From Aureimonas pseudogalii (GTDB taxonomy: Bacteria > Pseudomonadota > Alphaproteobacteria > Rhizobiales > Rhizobiaceae): DNA of 64,000 nt. Positions within the stretch are counted from its first letter, which is position 1, and every line of letters begins with the position of its first letter. The stretch spans positions 1 through 64,000 of the forward strand of contig NZ_JACIEK010000017.1 of assembly GCF_014196835.1 (NCBI RefSeq), written 5' to 3'. Positions 1-8,301 of the stretch are shown in pieces. A program made the position numbers and the translations under genes. The notes beneath the pieces were generated by a model. The model did no database searches and was not told where the DNA came from. It saw only the letters and a program-made list of their open reading frames with translations.

Positions 1-44
1 GGCCATCAGGAGCTTTCGACATAGTCGTACTCATAGGCGGATGC

Positions 45-194
45 CTATGCCTTATCGGCTATGCCACCTGTCCGGTCAAAACGGGGTGCGCTCCAGTATC
101 CAAAACGAAGGGTGCCATTCTGGAAACACTCGGACTCCCATCCTCCGCCTCGCCCGAGCTTGATATAGAAGGCATTCTTGGGTCTGATCGTCAT
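45..194 (-). pseudogene. N-terminal fragment of a conserved hypothetical protein
   Basis: Read from the ATG at 194, the first residues contain AFYIKLGRGGGWESECF followed by LRFGY. I remember this pattern as the N-terminus of a family of longer bacterial hypothetical proteins, some annotated near restriction or defence genes. The frame ends at a stop at 45, only about 49 codons in, so this would be a truncated remnant, and no continuation in another frame is visible before the window edge. The family memory is not verified. Confidence 0.35.
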
Positions 195-321
195 CTCGGT
201 ATCTCTTGAAACCTCGCCGCTAGGCCATGGAGCGACTGGGTTGCCGGTCATTCTCTGTGTCACGGTAGCAAGGCAAGGACGGTAGCGAAGCTAAGGAATG
301 AACGATCGAGGAGCGAACGAA

Positions 322-558
322 ATGAAGAAATCGGCTTTTCGGTCTTCGCTCGATCGGATCGCGGCTTTGCCTGTGCGACGGCGGGAGAAGATCGAAGCCA
401 GCGCAGTGACGGTTCTGAAGGACCTGAACCTTGGCCAACATTCGCAAAGCCTCGCACCGACCCCCGCACGAGCGCGCGACGATCGCCCTATCGCATTATC
501 AAGCAAAAGCCGGGCGCAGGAGGACTCATCGCGGCGTCCAACGCGGAGAGAGAGCTAG
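322..558 (+). pseudogene. short ORF, possible decayed XRE/HigA-like antitoxin
   Basis: The first 30 or so residues (MKKSAFRSSLDRIAALPVR and on) have the spacing of the N-terminal helix of HigA/XRE antitoxins, which often begin with a basic segment, then a 'LPxxRRxKIxxRA' helix. The rest is low-complexity, Arg/Ser/Ala-rich and lacks the expected helix-turn-helix, so a frameshift or deletion is likely. It may equally be a chance ORF. It lies just upstream of the HNH gene with no shared promoter evidence. Confidence 0.22.
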
Positions 559-564
559 GCTTCC

Positions 565-1002
565 ATGCCGATCAAGCGGGAGCTACGCGGCTTCTATCCC
601 ATCGATTGGCGAGAGTTGTCCCACTCGATCCGGTTCCGGCGTGCCAAGGGCTCGTGCGAGCATTGCGGACGTCCCCATGCCCAGCTCGTCTGCGTCCTCG
701 GCGACGGCCGCTGGTTCGACACCGACCTTGTAACGTGGCGCGACGGTAAGGGACGGCGTCTTCGAACCAATTTGCCGGCACCGGCGGATCTTCCGGAAGC
801 CTTCGGGCACCGCTGGACGCTCGTTCGCCTCGCCTGTGCCCACCTGAACCACGATATCGCCGACAACGCGGCTTCCAATCTGGCAGCCCTCTGCCAACGC
901 TGCCACATGATCCACGACCGGCCCCACCATCTGACACGGCGGCGTGTCACCTATCTCATGCGGCGCGCGATCGGTGATCTGTTCGACGGTTTGTACCGGT
1001 AG
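565..1002 (+). CDS. HNH-endonuclease-like zinc protein
   Basis: A 145-residue protein with two zinc-knuckle Cys pairs, C31-C34 (CEHC) and C110-C113 (CQRC), and between and after them the residues expected of an HNH/beta-beta-alpha-metal fold: H93-N95-D97, N104, H114 and H117 (pattern HLNHD ... NL..LC..CH..HD). HNH folds of this type bind and usually nick DNA. Small proteins of this kind are common on alphaproteobacterial plasmids and islands, and their true substrate is rarely known. The ATG is preceded by a modest AGG. It is a single gene; the next gene converges on it. It could have lost nuclease activity, because the linker between the Cys pairs (about 75 residues) is longer than in classical HNH enzymes. 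Confidence 0.7.
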   Translation: MPIKRELRGFYPIDWRELSHSIRFRRAKGSCEHCGRPHAQLVCVLGDGRWFDTDLVTWRDGKGRRLRTNLPAPADLPEAFGHRWTLVRLACAHLNHDIADNAASNLAALCQRCHMIHDRPHHLTRRRVTYLMRRAIGDLFDGLYR

Positions 1003-1017
1003 GCCAATCTGTACGGC

Positions 1018-1422
1018 TCACGACGTCGCCTTGCGGGGACGACCACCCTTTCGGCCATTCTCACGAGCGGCAGCGGCCTTTGCCACCGAGCGCGTCCGGC
1101 CTGCCTTCCCCGCGATGTACGCTGCCGTTCCGAACACACCCCCCATCAGGCCGGGAATGGTGAAGTCGACGTCCAACCGGTCCCACCGGAGCGCATAGCC
1201 ATGCTCGATCTCGACGCTCGCCAGTTCGTCGTCCGTGGCGTTCTCCAGATCCTGCAACGTACGCGCCGGCAGCATGAACGTGGCACCGTTTGCAAAGTCG
1301 ATCACGAGCCGACCTGAGCTGGGATCGAAACGGGCCGCTGTTGCCTCAGGGGCCGCAGTTCTGAGCTTTTCCCCACGCTCACGAGCGGCATCGATTTCGG
1401 CATCCGAGAGTTCATACACCAT
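1018..1422 (-). CDS. DUF2442 domain protein (partner of DUF4160)
   Basis: A 134-residue protein starting at the ATG at 1422, chosen over an upstream in-frame ATG because GGAGGGAGATCC precedes it. The first 80 residues match the DUF2442 pattern, with a small beta domain ending in an 'L..A..ELA.VEI.....LRWD.LDVDFTIPGL' stretch. The tail is basic (RENGRKGGRPRK), as often seen in this family and suited to binding DNA. It overlaps the upstream DUF4160 gene by 11 bp, so the two are co-transcribed and probably translationally coupled. DUF4160/DUF2442 pairs recur in bacteria and are suspected toxin-antitoxin or regulator pairs; the biochemical role is unknown. Confidence 0.75.
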   Translation of the reverse strand: MVYELSDAEIDAARERGEKLRTAAPEATAARFDPSSGRLVIDFANGATFMLPARTLQDLENATDDELASVEIEHGYALRWDRLDVDFTIPGLMGGVFGTAAYIAGKAGRTRSVAKAAAARENGRKGGRPRKATS

Positions 1423-1675
1423 GGATCTCCCTCCATCGCTCCAGCAGCACCGTCTGGTTCTCGACCACGATCCCATAGGCCCGGCGGACTTCGGCCCGGT
1501 TCATGCCGCGTGTCCAGACAATCATCGGACGCCCTTCCGGCCCCAGAAGATCGATCTTCGCCATGCCGTCGCCCACGACGTGAACATGAGCCGGCGGATG
1601 ATCGTCCTTGTAGATCCGGACTGATAGCCCGAGAGAACGCAGCACTGTAACCATGCGATCATATAAACCCATCAT
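1412..1675 (-). CDS. DUF4160 domain protein
   Basis: An 87-residue protein with the DUF4160 hallmark: an 'IYKDDHPPAHVHV' segment (residues about 21-33) in which the His pair is nearly invariant, followed by a short beta region and a C-terminal 'RRAYGIVVENQTVLLERW' helix. It is first in a two-gene unit with the DUF2442 gene. The start (two adjacent ATGs at 1675 and 1672) lies inside a perfect 20-bp palindrome and has no clear Shine-Dalgarno sequence, suggesting autoregulation at the start site. Function unknown; a toxin role is inferred only from size and pairing. Confidence 0.75.
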   Translation of the reverse strand: MMGLYDRMVTVLRSLGLSVRIYKDDHPPAHVHVVGDGMAKIDLLGPEGRPMIVWTRGMNRAEVRRAYGIVVENQTVLLERWREIHGV

Positions 1676-1684
1676 GATGGGTTT
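1665..1684. promoter_or_regulatory. 20-bp perfect palindrome over the DUF4160 start codon
   Basis: The half-site AAACCCATCA is followed immediately by its exact reverse complement, with no spacer. The start codons of the DUF4160 gene are inside it. A dimeric DNA-binding protein (possibly the DUF2442 partner) bound here would block initiation. Binding is inferred. Confidence 0.5.
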
Positions 1685-1776
1685 TCAACGAGTGGTGAGC
1701 GTAAGGGCCACCCCGACCGGAGCCCTCCATAGCGAAGGGAGGAGCGGCCCGGATCGCAGCCGCCCCCGTCGTCAGC

Positions 1777-2466
1777 TCAGGCGGCGACCCGCCGCTCGAT
1801 CTCCGTGAGGAACGGCAGGTTGATCTGCCGGTAGAGCGGCAGTCGGCTGCGGACTTGGTCGTGAAGCGTGGGGCTCGGCTGCCGATCCGTGCGGATTAGC
1901 TACAGAACCTGGCCGGCATAGAACTGATCCTCGCCACACGACCTGGCGGGATCGATGATCCAGTTCTCAAGAGCCTCTACCAGCGCACCGTCTTCCCGTC
2001 GGTATTCGGGACGTCCGTCGTCCGGATCGATACCAAGGTTCCGACAGGCCATGCGATAGGCGGGCGTGTTCCAGCTGAAGCGCGGAGCATCCATGATTTC
2101 GCGAAAGAGGGGGAACGCGTCCCGGATCGCCTGACGCTCGGCACGCGGCGTCAGGGGCAGGGCAAGAATTTCCGGCAGCCCGGCGAGCAGGACGCATCGC
2201 ATGGCGAACACATGCACCTCTCCCGCGTCCTCCAGCTCGAACACCGCCATGTCGCTGCCACGCGAACCCGCGATCGCTTCCAGGCCATCCTGATAAATGC
2301 GTTCCGGCAGAGCCTCCACATAGGCGCGTACCGTGATCGGCCCGCTGTTCGACCGCTCATGCAGGCGCCAGCTTTCGATCTGCCATTCGCCCGTCGCCGG
2401 ATCGCGGCTCGCCCGATGCCGGCTCGACACCCAGCGCTGCCAGCCCGGACCCTGTTCCTCGTTCAT
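1777..2466 (-). pseudogene. hypothetical protein gene interrupted by an in-frame TAG
   Basis: From the ATG at 2466 (preceded by GGAGGATGGC) an open frame of about 188 codons runs to a TAG at 1902-1900. The protein is acidic, begins NEEQGPGWQRWVSSRHRA, and I do not recognise its family. Beyond the TAG the same frame stays open for 40 more codons (ending in ...PFLTEIERRVAA) to a TGA at 1779-1777, with the same G/C-rich third positions and no frameshift. This looks like a longer gene of about 229 codons with one nonsense change, for example CAG to TAG, or a readthrough or suppressed stop. The neighbour upstream on the same strand is traA, 122 bp away. Confidence 0.55.
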
Positions 2467-2588
2467 GCCATCCTCCGTTGGAACACGGGACATCGTAGGT
2501 TGCAGATCCACGATATGCCAAGCGTACGGATTGTGCGGTACGCAGGACCTGACGGCCGTGGCGGAACTGCTCTCGTGCCGATCAGCGG

Positions 2589-5534
2589 CTACCGCTCGTA
2601 CCCGCCGCGATCCCGATCCCTGTCGCGCTCGCGCTCCTGCTCGCGACTGCGTTCCCGCTCTTCCGGCGTGATCTGGCGAGCCTGCAACTCCGCCAGGCGC
2701 TCTTCGATCGATCGCTTGCGAACGGGCTCCGCGCCGGTCTCCCGCTCCTGTGACGGTTCGCGCTCCCTGGGGCCTTCCACGCGCTCACTAAGCGCCTCGA
2801 TGCGCTCGGTAACGCTGAGCTTCGGCCTGTCGTCATTACGCCCCTCGGTGGGCCCTACATCGCGCGTTCTCAGCGCATCGAGACGCTGGGCAAGGGTCGG
2901 CCGCTCGCCTTCGCTTTCCTGCGCGCGTCCCATCGCCTGATCCCGCCCTGTCACCTCCGCGCGCTCTGGCGCCGGCATCGCTCGCTCACCCGCCGTGCGC
3001 TCGGCGGCGACCCGCTCCTGTGCCCGCGCCTCGAGGGCGGCGATGCGATCGGCAACCGACACGCGCTCGCTGGTAGGAACAGGCAGCGGTGGCTCACGAG
3101 CCGCTTCCCGGTCTTCGCGCATCTCCCGCACGAGGCGAGCCGTGTGGCTTTCCTTCGGGCCTTCCCGCTCGGCCGCGTCCGGCACGCGAATGGCCTGCCC
3201 CTCGCCCCCAAACAGCCGCTCCGCGCTTTCCATGCGCCGCCCCTCGACCTCGATCCCGCGACGCGTCGCGTAGTCCAGCGTCGTTTCCTTGGTGTTGGCG
3301 TGGCTGAGCCCGGTCACGAGTGCCTTCATGTCGGCGAAGTCGTCGCGGCCGACATGGAGCTGCACGCCGTCACGGTGACGGGTCATTGCGACATAGGCGA
3401 GATGACTGTCCATGCCGCCCGACGCCAGCACGTAGGACCGGTCCACGGTCGCCCCCTGGCTCTTGTGGATCGTCGTCGCGTAGCCGTGGTCGAACTTGTC
3501 GTACTCGGCGACCGGCACGGTCACGACGCGCCCCTTATCCTGCGCCTCCTGTCCCGGCCCCTGCGCCCCGTCCAGCCGGACGACGATCTCGCCGTCCCTG
3601 ATCGCGCCGACGGTTCCCAGCATGCCGTTCTTCACCCCGAGATCCCGGTCGTTCTCCAGAAACAGGAACCGGTCGCCGATCGCGAAGACCCGCTCGCCGT
3701 CGTTCGTCCGGTAGGCGCGCTCATTCTCCAGCTCGCCGCGCTCTCGGCGCTCGTCCCGGATCGTCTCGTTCAGCTCGCGCACGTCAGCGCGCCGATGGGT
3801 CAGCACGAGCTGCGAGGCCTCCGGCTTCGCGTCGTGGTCCCGCATGACCGCGGCGACGATCGCGCCGCGTGCCGCCTCGCGTGTTTCCTCGAACCGGATG
3901 GCGCCATGCCCCTCATAGGCCGACAGCCCCTCGCTGACGCGCAAACGCGCGAAGTCATGGCTCGCCTCGCGCTGCCATCCTTCGCGCTGCCGGCGGACCT
4001 CCTCCAGCTCGGCAAAGCCGATATGCTCGGTGACGGCCCGGAAGGCCGCGCCCGCCTGGATCGGCTGCAGCTGCTGCGGATCGCCGACGAGCACGAGCTT
4101 CGCCCCGGCGCGGTCCGTCTCCTCGATGAAGCGGGCGAGCTGGCGCGACGAGACCATGCCCGCCTCGTCGATCACGAACACATCGCCTTTGCTCAACTGC
4201 CCACGTCCGTTCGCCCAGCCATATTCCCACGAGGCGAGCGTACGCGATGCAATCCCCGAACTCTCCTCCAGCCCCTCCGCCGCCTTACCAGCGAGCGCAG
4301 CGCCATGGACGCGGTAGCCCTGTGCCTCCCACGCCTCTCGCGCGCTCGTCAGCATCGTCGACTTGCCCGCCCCCGCCAGCCCGACCACCGCCGCGCATCG
4401 CTCTTCGCCGGTGACATGACGAACCGCCTCTCGCTGCTCCTCGGCCAACCAGGTCCGCGCTGCGAACGAGCGCTCGACATGCCGCCCCTCGACGCCGTGC
4501 CCGCCGCTCTCCGCCATGCGAACAGCGCGATCGACCATGCCGGCTTCCAGCTCGATCATTTCACGCGTCGAATAGCGTGCCAGTTCGGTGGCGTGCCCGT
4601 GTCGGTCCTGCGCCTCGCAGCGAAGCTCCACCAGCTCACCGCTCGCCATCACCTGCGCAAAGGCGTTCTGGAACTCCTGGGGATCGTCGATCGCACGATG
4701 CAACGCACGCGCCACGTCATGCCGATCGAACACGCTCTTCTCGCCGGTCACGAGATCGAGAACCTGCTCCGGCTTCTCACGGATCGACTGAACGTTCTGC
4801 CGGGCCGCGTCCTCTTCGAGACGAACCCGCGACACGTCCATGCCGCGCCGCTGCATCTCGGTCGCATGCACGCCCATGTGCTGCGTCGGCGCAATCTCCA
4901 GACCGCGCGCTTCGTGCGAGCGGTGATCGATCCGCTCATGGTGACCAGCTCGGGCCAGATGCTCGTTGGCGTGGTGCTCCCACGCCTGTCGCAGATCACG
5001 AAGCTGCATGTGCGAGGTCGGCAACCCTTCCGCCAGAAGCCGCGCATTGCGCCACTCGAACTGTGTCTTGTCGCCGAGCCCGGAAGACGTGACCTCCCTC
5101 GTCGTCATCAGGATGTGCGCATGATGATTACGAATGTCGGTTTCGCCCGAAGGCGAATGGATAGCGAAATCGACCGCCGCGCCGTAGCGGTCCGCGAGAT
5201 CCTGCGAGAACGATCGCGCCAGATCGATCCGCTGTTCCGGTGTTAGCTCGTGCGGAAGCGCGACCTCGAACTCGCGGGCGACTCGGGCGTCCACCCGCTT
5301 CTCCGATCGCTCCACCGCATTCCACAACACGGACCGGTCAAGTGCCCATGCAGCATCGACACCAGCGGGCAACACGATCTCCGCATGTTCGATGCCGGAT
5401 TTGGATCGGAAGTCGTGAACCCGTCCATCTGATGCGTTCACCAGCCGCTCGCCGGATCGATACGCTGCCGCTGCGACGGCACTACGTCCGGAGGAACGCG
5501 AGATCGGCTTCATCGAGCAGTGATAGATCGCCAA
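2589..5534 (-). CDS. traA: Ti-type conjugative relaxase-helicase TraA
   Basis: A 981-residue protein with an N-terminal MobA/MobL relaxase domain (about residues 1-230) containing the metal-binding triad region HHAH at 137-140. It is followed by a RecD/TraI-like superfamily 1 helicase with Walker A GLAGAGKST (385-393), Walker B VIDEAGM (454-460), a VGDPQQLQP motif III and a late YVAMTRHRDGVQLH motif. It nicks oriT, stays bound to the 5' end and unwinds the strand for transfer. The last 250 residues are charged and Arg/Glu-rich, ending in an RER/DRD low-complexity tail. It is somewhat shorter than the Ti plasmid enzyme (about 1,100). It reads away from traD/traG, with the oriT candidate in the divergent gap, as on Ti plasmids. 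Confidence 0.93.
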   Translation of the reverse strand: MAIYHCSMKPISRSSGRSAVAAAAYRSGERLVNASDGRVHDFRSKSGIEHAEIVLPAGVDAAWALDRSVLWNAVERSEKRVDARVAREFEVALPHELTPEQRIDLARSFSQDLADRYGAAVDFAIHSPSGETDIRNHHAHILMTTREVTSSGLGDKTQFEWRNARLLAEGLPTSHMQLRDLRQAWEHHANEHLARAGHHERIDHRSHEARGLEIAPTQHMGVHATEMQRRGMDVSRVRLEEDAARQNVQSIREKPEQVLDLVTGEKSVFDRHDVARALHRAIDDPQEFQNAFAQVMASGELVELRCEAQDRHGHATELARYSTREMIELEAGMVDRAVRMAESGGHGVEGRHVERSFAARTWLAEEQREAVRHVTGEERCAAVVGLAGAGKSTMLTSAREAWEAQGYRVHGAALAGKAAEGLEESSGIASRTLASWEYGWANGRGQLSKGDVFVIDEAGMVSSRQLARFIEETDRAGAKLVLVGDPQQLQPIQAGAAFRAVTEHIGFAELEEVRRQREGWQREASHDFARLRVSEGLSAYEGHGAIRFEETREAARGAIVAAVMRDHDAKPEASQLVLTHRRADVRELNETIRDERRERGELENERAYRTNDGERVFAIGDRFLFLENDRDLGVKNGMLGTVGAIRDGEIVVRLDGAQGPGQEAQDKGRVVTVPVAEYDKFDHGYATTIHKSQGATVDRSYVLASGGMDSHLAYVAMTRHRDGVQLHVGRDDFADMKALVTGLSHANTKETTLDYATRRGIEVEGRRMESAERLFGGEGQAIRVPDAAEREGPKESHTARLVREMREDREAAREPPLPVPTSERVSVADRIAALEARAQERVAAERTAGERAMPAPERAEVTGRDQAMGRAQESEGERPTLAQRLDALRTRDVGPTEGRNDDRPKLSVTERIEALSERVEGPREREPSQERETGAEPVRKRSIEERLAELQARQITPEERERSREQERERDRDRDRGGYER

Positions 5535-5607
5535 TGGTCAAGCGGCTCCACGGAACGGCGGAAGCGGCGCGAGCGACTTCCCAATCGTCGGCAACGTGCC
5601 GCAGACC

Positions 5608-5640
5608 GGCTTGTCCCGCAAGCCGTAAGTGCGCTCTTAC
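5608..5640 (+). other. oriT: candidate origin of transfer (oriT) with nic region
   Basis: A 6-bp inverted repeat (GGCTTG at 5608-5613, CAAGCC at 5619-5624, 5-base loop) is followed at once by GTAAGTGCGCTCTTAC (5625-5640). The core TAAGTGCGC is the sequence shared by the nic sites of RSF1010 and of Ti-plasmid oriT, and the hairpin-then-nic arrangement is the same as in RSF1010. It sits 74 bp upstream of traA. The exact cleavage position is not determined here. Confidence 0.72.
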
Positions 5641-5689
5641 AACATTCTGACGAATGATTGTTGCGATCTGCAGCGTTTGAATTTGAACG

Positions 5690-5925
5690 GTTGGGATGGA
5701 GTTTGAGGGGTATGAGGAAGATGGGATGGAAGGGAGATGCGGGAGGAGAAGGATATGGAACTGATGGTGGTGAGGAGTGATGAGAATATGGAATGGTGAC
5801 ATGATGGAAGATGGCTGGAGTTTGAATGAGATTTGAGGAGATATTTGAAAGGATAGAACGGTGTTGTGAAACGAAAGCGGTTGGGTAAAGGAGGATGGAG
5901 GGGTTTCTCAAAAAGGGGGTGTGAG
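5690..5925 (+). other. C-depleted, purine-rich strand between oriT and traD
   Basis: About 235 bases in the divergent tra gap are almost free of C on the plus strand, made of G, A and T (for example GGGATGGAGTTTGAGGGG). The rest of the window is GC-rich and balanced. No ORF with coding character occurs on either strand. It may be an unpaired leader region near oriT or a binding or loading tract; the role is unknown. Confidence 0.6.
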
Positions 5926-5927
5926 TC

Positions 5928-6323
5928 TTGGCGAAGCTGTCGATCGAGGAGCGGATTGCACAACTGGAAGCGCGTAAGCGGGCGTTGAAAGCAAGGCTGA
6001 CGAAACATGATCGGGCGAAGGACACGAGACGCAAGGTGCTTCTTGGCGCGCTCGTGCTTCAGCAGCTGGAAGGGAACCGTGACGCGGAATTCAGACAGCG
6101 ACTGGCTAGCTGGCTGAAGGGCGAGCTGCCGGGCTTCCTGACGCGCGAAGAGGACAGGAACCTGTTTCCGGAATTCATCACGCGCACAGTGAACACGTCT
6201 GGAGATGGGTCGGGCGGTTCCGCACCGGCGTCATCCGATCCGGAAACGCCATCGGCTTCCGACGAAAATGGCCGGGAAGGAAGCAGCGGCAGCGACGACG
6301 GACACGGTTCTCACTCGAACTGA
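5928..6323 (+). CDS. TraC/TraD-like mobilisation accessory protein
   Basis: A 131-residue protein. The N-terminal half is a charged helix (IEERIAQLEARKRALKARL) followed by DTRRKVLLGALVLQQLEG, which matches the short 'TRRK.xLGAL' motif of the TraD family of Ti-type transfer systems. The C-terminal 45 residues are Ser/Gly/Asp-rich and probably disordered. It starts right after the C-depleted tract and ends 11 bp before traG, so it is in the traG operon. Such proteins assist the relaxase at oriT. The precise name (TraC versus TraD) is uncertain because features of both families are short. Confidence 0.7.
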   Translation: MAKLSIEERIAQLEARKRALKARLTKHDRAKDTRRKVLLGALVLQQLEGNRDAEFRQRLASWLKGELPGFLTREEDRNLFPEFITRTVNTSGDGSGGSAPASSDPETPSASDENGREGSSGSDDGHGSHSN

Positions 6324-6334
6324 AAGCCGTATCC

Positions 6335-8005
6335 ATGTCGGACACGACCGAGAAAACCTTTTGGGAGAAGCGCACCGAGCCGACGATGATCGGCGCGACG
6401 CTCAGCTACTTTCTGCTTCCGCTGTATGCCCTCGTCTATCTGTCCGGGCGAAGCCGCGAGATGCAGGAGGCGCTGAACGAGCCCTATCGACGCTGGCTCT
6501 ATGACTTTCTCGGCTGGATCGCGCCGATCGTCGAAGGCCGGTACCAGATTCCGCTCATACCGATCTACCGGTACTGGGCGTTCGGTCAGGGTGCCTGGAT
6601 CGCGCTTGCCATCCCGCCCTTCCTGATCGCCGGGTTTCTTTGGTTCGTCGGCTTCAACATCATCACCGCCTTCTCCCGGCCGCCGATGTCGACCTCACAC
6701 GGCTCGGGACGCTTCGCCACCAAGGCCGAACAGAAGCGCTTCCTGCGGGGATCGCGAACCGCTCTTCTCGTCGGCGCGTCAGCCAAGCGCGGCTTCTTCC
6801 ATTACGACGGTCCCGAACACCTCCTGACCCTCGCACCGACGCGATCGGGCAAGGGCGCCTCGGTCATCATCCCGAACCTGCTCCATGCCGAGCGCAGCGT
6901 CATCGTCATCGACCCCAAGGGGGAGAACGTCCAGGTCACAGCGCGCCATCGCAAAACCTTCGGACACGTTCACGTCCTCGACCCCTTTAACGTCAGCGGT
7001 CAGGCCAACGCGTCCTTCAATCCGTTGGCCGGTCTGGATGCAGCCAATCCCGACTTCGTGGACGACGCCGCGACGCTGGCGGCGGCCCTCGTCGTCACGC
7101 CGCCTCAGTCCCGCGACCAGCACTTCGACGACGGCGCCCGATCGCTGCTGCGCGGTCTCATCATGCTGGTGGCCGCCGTCGAGATACCGGACCGACGCAA
7201 CCTCGTGACGCTGCGCGACTACCTCACCTATCCCAGGGAGAAGTTCGCCGGGCTTCTGGAGATCATGGCCGAGATGACGGAGGCCGATGGCGCCATTGCC
7301 GCTGCGGCCAACGTGTTTCGCTCCAAGAACGACCGCGAGGCCGCCGCCATCCTCTCCACCGCGCAGGAGCAGACGAGCTTCCTCGACAGCCCCCAGCTGC
7401 GCGCCTCCCTCAAGACCTCGTCCTTCGAGTTCGGCGACCTGAAGACCGGGATCGCCTCCGTCTTCATCGTCCTGCCGCAGTCGCGCCTGGCCTCGCACGG
7501 GCGATGGGTGCGCCTGCTCGTCACTCGCGCGCTTCAGGACATCGAGCGGACGCGCGTGAAGCCCAAGGCTCCCGTCCTGTTCCTGCTCGACGAGTTCGCC
7601 TCCGTGGGCGACATGCCCGCCATCAAGACCGCCTTCGGCCTCATGGCCGGCTATGGCCTTCAGCTCTGGGCCTTCCTCCAGAACTGGGGCCAGCTCGAAG
7701 AGCTGTACGGCAAGGGCGCCCACACCTTCGTCGCCAATGCCGGCGTCTTCCAGACCTTCAACACCAACGACGAGCTGACCGCCCGCTACGTCTCCAACCT
7801 CTCCGGCGATACCACGCGAGCGGAGACCGCCGATCGATCGCGCTCGATCGGCGGCAAGCTCCTCACCCCGGAAGAGGTCATGCACCTCGGGCCGAACACC
7901 ATCTTCCTCAAGCTCAAGGGCGTCCGGCCCTTCTTCGTCCGGAAAGTCCAGTACTGGACCCATCGACGGTTCAAGGGGCTGCACGATGCGTCGGATTTCA
8001 ACTAG
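6335..8005 (+). CDS. traG: conjugative coupling protein TraG/VirD4
   Basis: A 556-residue inner-membrane ATPase that brings the relaxase-DNA complex to a type IV secretion channel. Two N-terminal membrane segments (about residues 18-35 and 85-115) precede the motor domain. The Walker A is LAPTRSGKGAS (about 165-175), followed by a conserved VIDPKGEN segment and Walker B VLFLLDEFASVGDM. The C-terminal part carries the TraG signature VFQTFNTNDELTARYVS. It is shorter than Ti TraG (about 640), mainly at the C-terminus. No mating-pair-formation genes are in this window, so the element is at least mobilisable. Confidence 0.92.
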   Translation: MSDTTEKTFWEKRTEPTMIGATLSYFLLPLYALVYLSGRSREMQEALNEPYRRWLYDFLGWIAPIVEGRYQIPLIPIYRYWAFGQGAWIALAIPPFLIAGFLWFVGFNIITAFSRPPMSTSHGSGRFATKAEQKRFLRGSRTALLVGASAKRGFFHYDGPEHLLTLAPTRSGKGASVIIPNLLHAERSVIVIDPKGENVQVTARHRKTFGHVHVLDPFNVSGQANASFNPLAGLDAANPDFVDDAATLAAALVVTPPQSRDQHFDDGARSLLRGLIMLVAAVEIPDRRNLVTLRDYLTYPREKFAGLLEIMAEMTEADGAIAAAANVFRSKNDREAAAILSTAQEQTSFLDSPQLRASLKTSSFEFGDLKTGIASVFIVLPQSRLASHGRWVRLLVTRALQDIERTRVKPKAPVLFLLDEFASVGDMPAIKTAFGLMAGYGLQLWAFLQNWGQLEELYGKGAHTFVANAGVFQTFNTNDELTARYVSNLSGDTTRAETADRSRSIGGKLLTPEEVMHLGPNTIFLKLKGVRPFFVRKVQYWTHRRFKGLHDASDFN

Positions 8006-8043
8006 GACCGCCGCCACAAGGGAGATCCACCAGAGGGGCGACC

Positions 8044-8301
8044 ATGCGAGCACCTGAGCGCCTGGATCACGATCTCGGTCGATGCCTTCGGCGCCTTCGC
8101 CAGGCACGAGACATCCCTCTCGCGACGTTCGCACAACGCATCGGCGTGAGCTGCGCCGACGCAGAAGCCTACGAAAATGGAACTCGCCCCATCCCGGTAC
8201 GGGTTCTGCGACGCGCGGCCGACGTTCTGGGCGTGTCCGTGACCGATCTGTTCCGAGTTGATGCGGTGTACGACGCAGAGGTGTCCTCGACCGTTCATTA
8301 G
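8044..8301 (+). CDS. small XRE-family regulator
   Basis: An 85-residue helix-turn-helix protein with 'LRRLRQARDIPLATFAQRIGV' followed by 'VLRRAADVLGVSVTDLF', the classic XRE/Cro fold over nearly the whole length. The ATG follows GAGGGGCGACC. It begins 38 bp after traG and is probably co-transcribed with it, so a transfer-regulating role is plausible but not shown. Confidence 0.75.
   Translation: MRAPERLDHDLGRCLRRLRQARDIPLATFAQRIGVSCADAEAYENGTRPIPVRVLRRAADVLGVSVTDLFRVDAVYDAEVSSTVH

Noticed and set aside
3144-5246. 700-codon open frame on the plus strand
   Set aside because: Fully inside traA on the opposite strand. traA has relaxase and helicase motifs and proper codon bias, and this frame has none, so it is a GC-rich shadow.
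5640-5925. T-DNA-like border or small coding genes in the tra gap
   Set aside because: No border-like 25-mer was recognised, and the open frames on the minus strand are Ser/Phe/Pro-rich products of the skewed composition.
6779-8134. 451-codon minus-strand frame
   Set aside because: Antisense to traG, which has Walker motifs. The minus frame has no family pattern and results from biased third positions.
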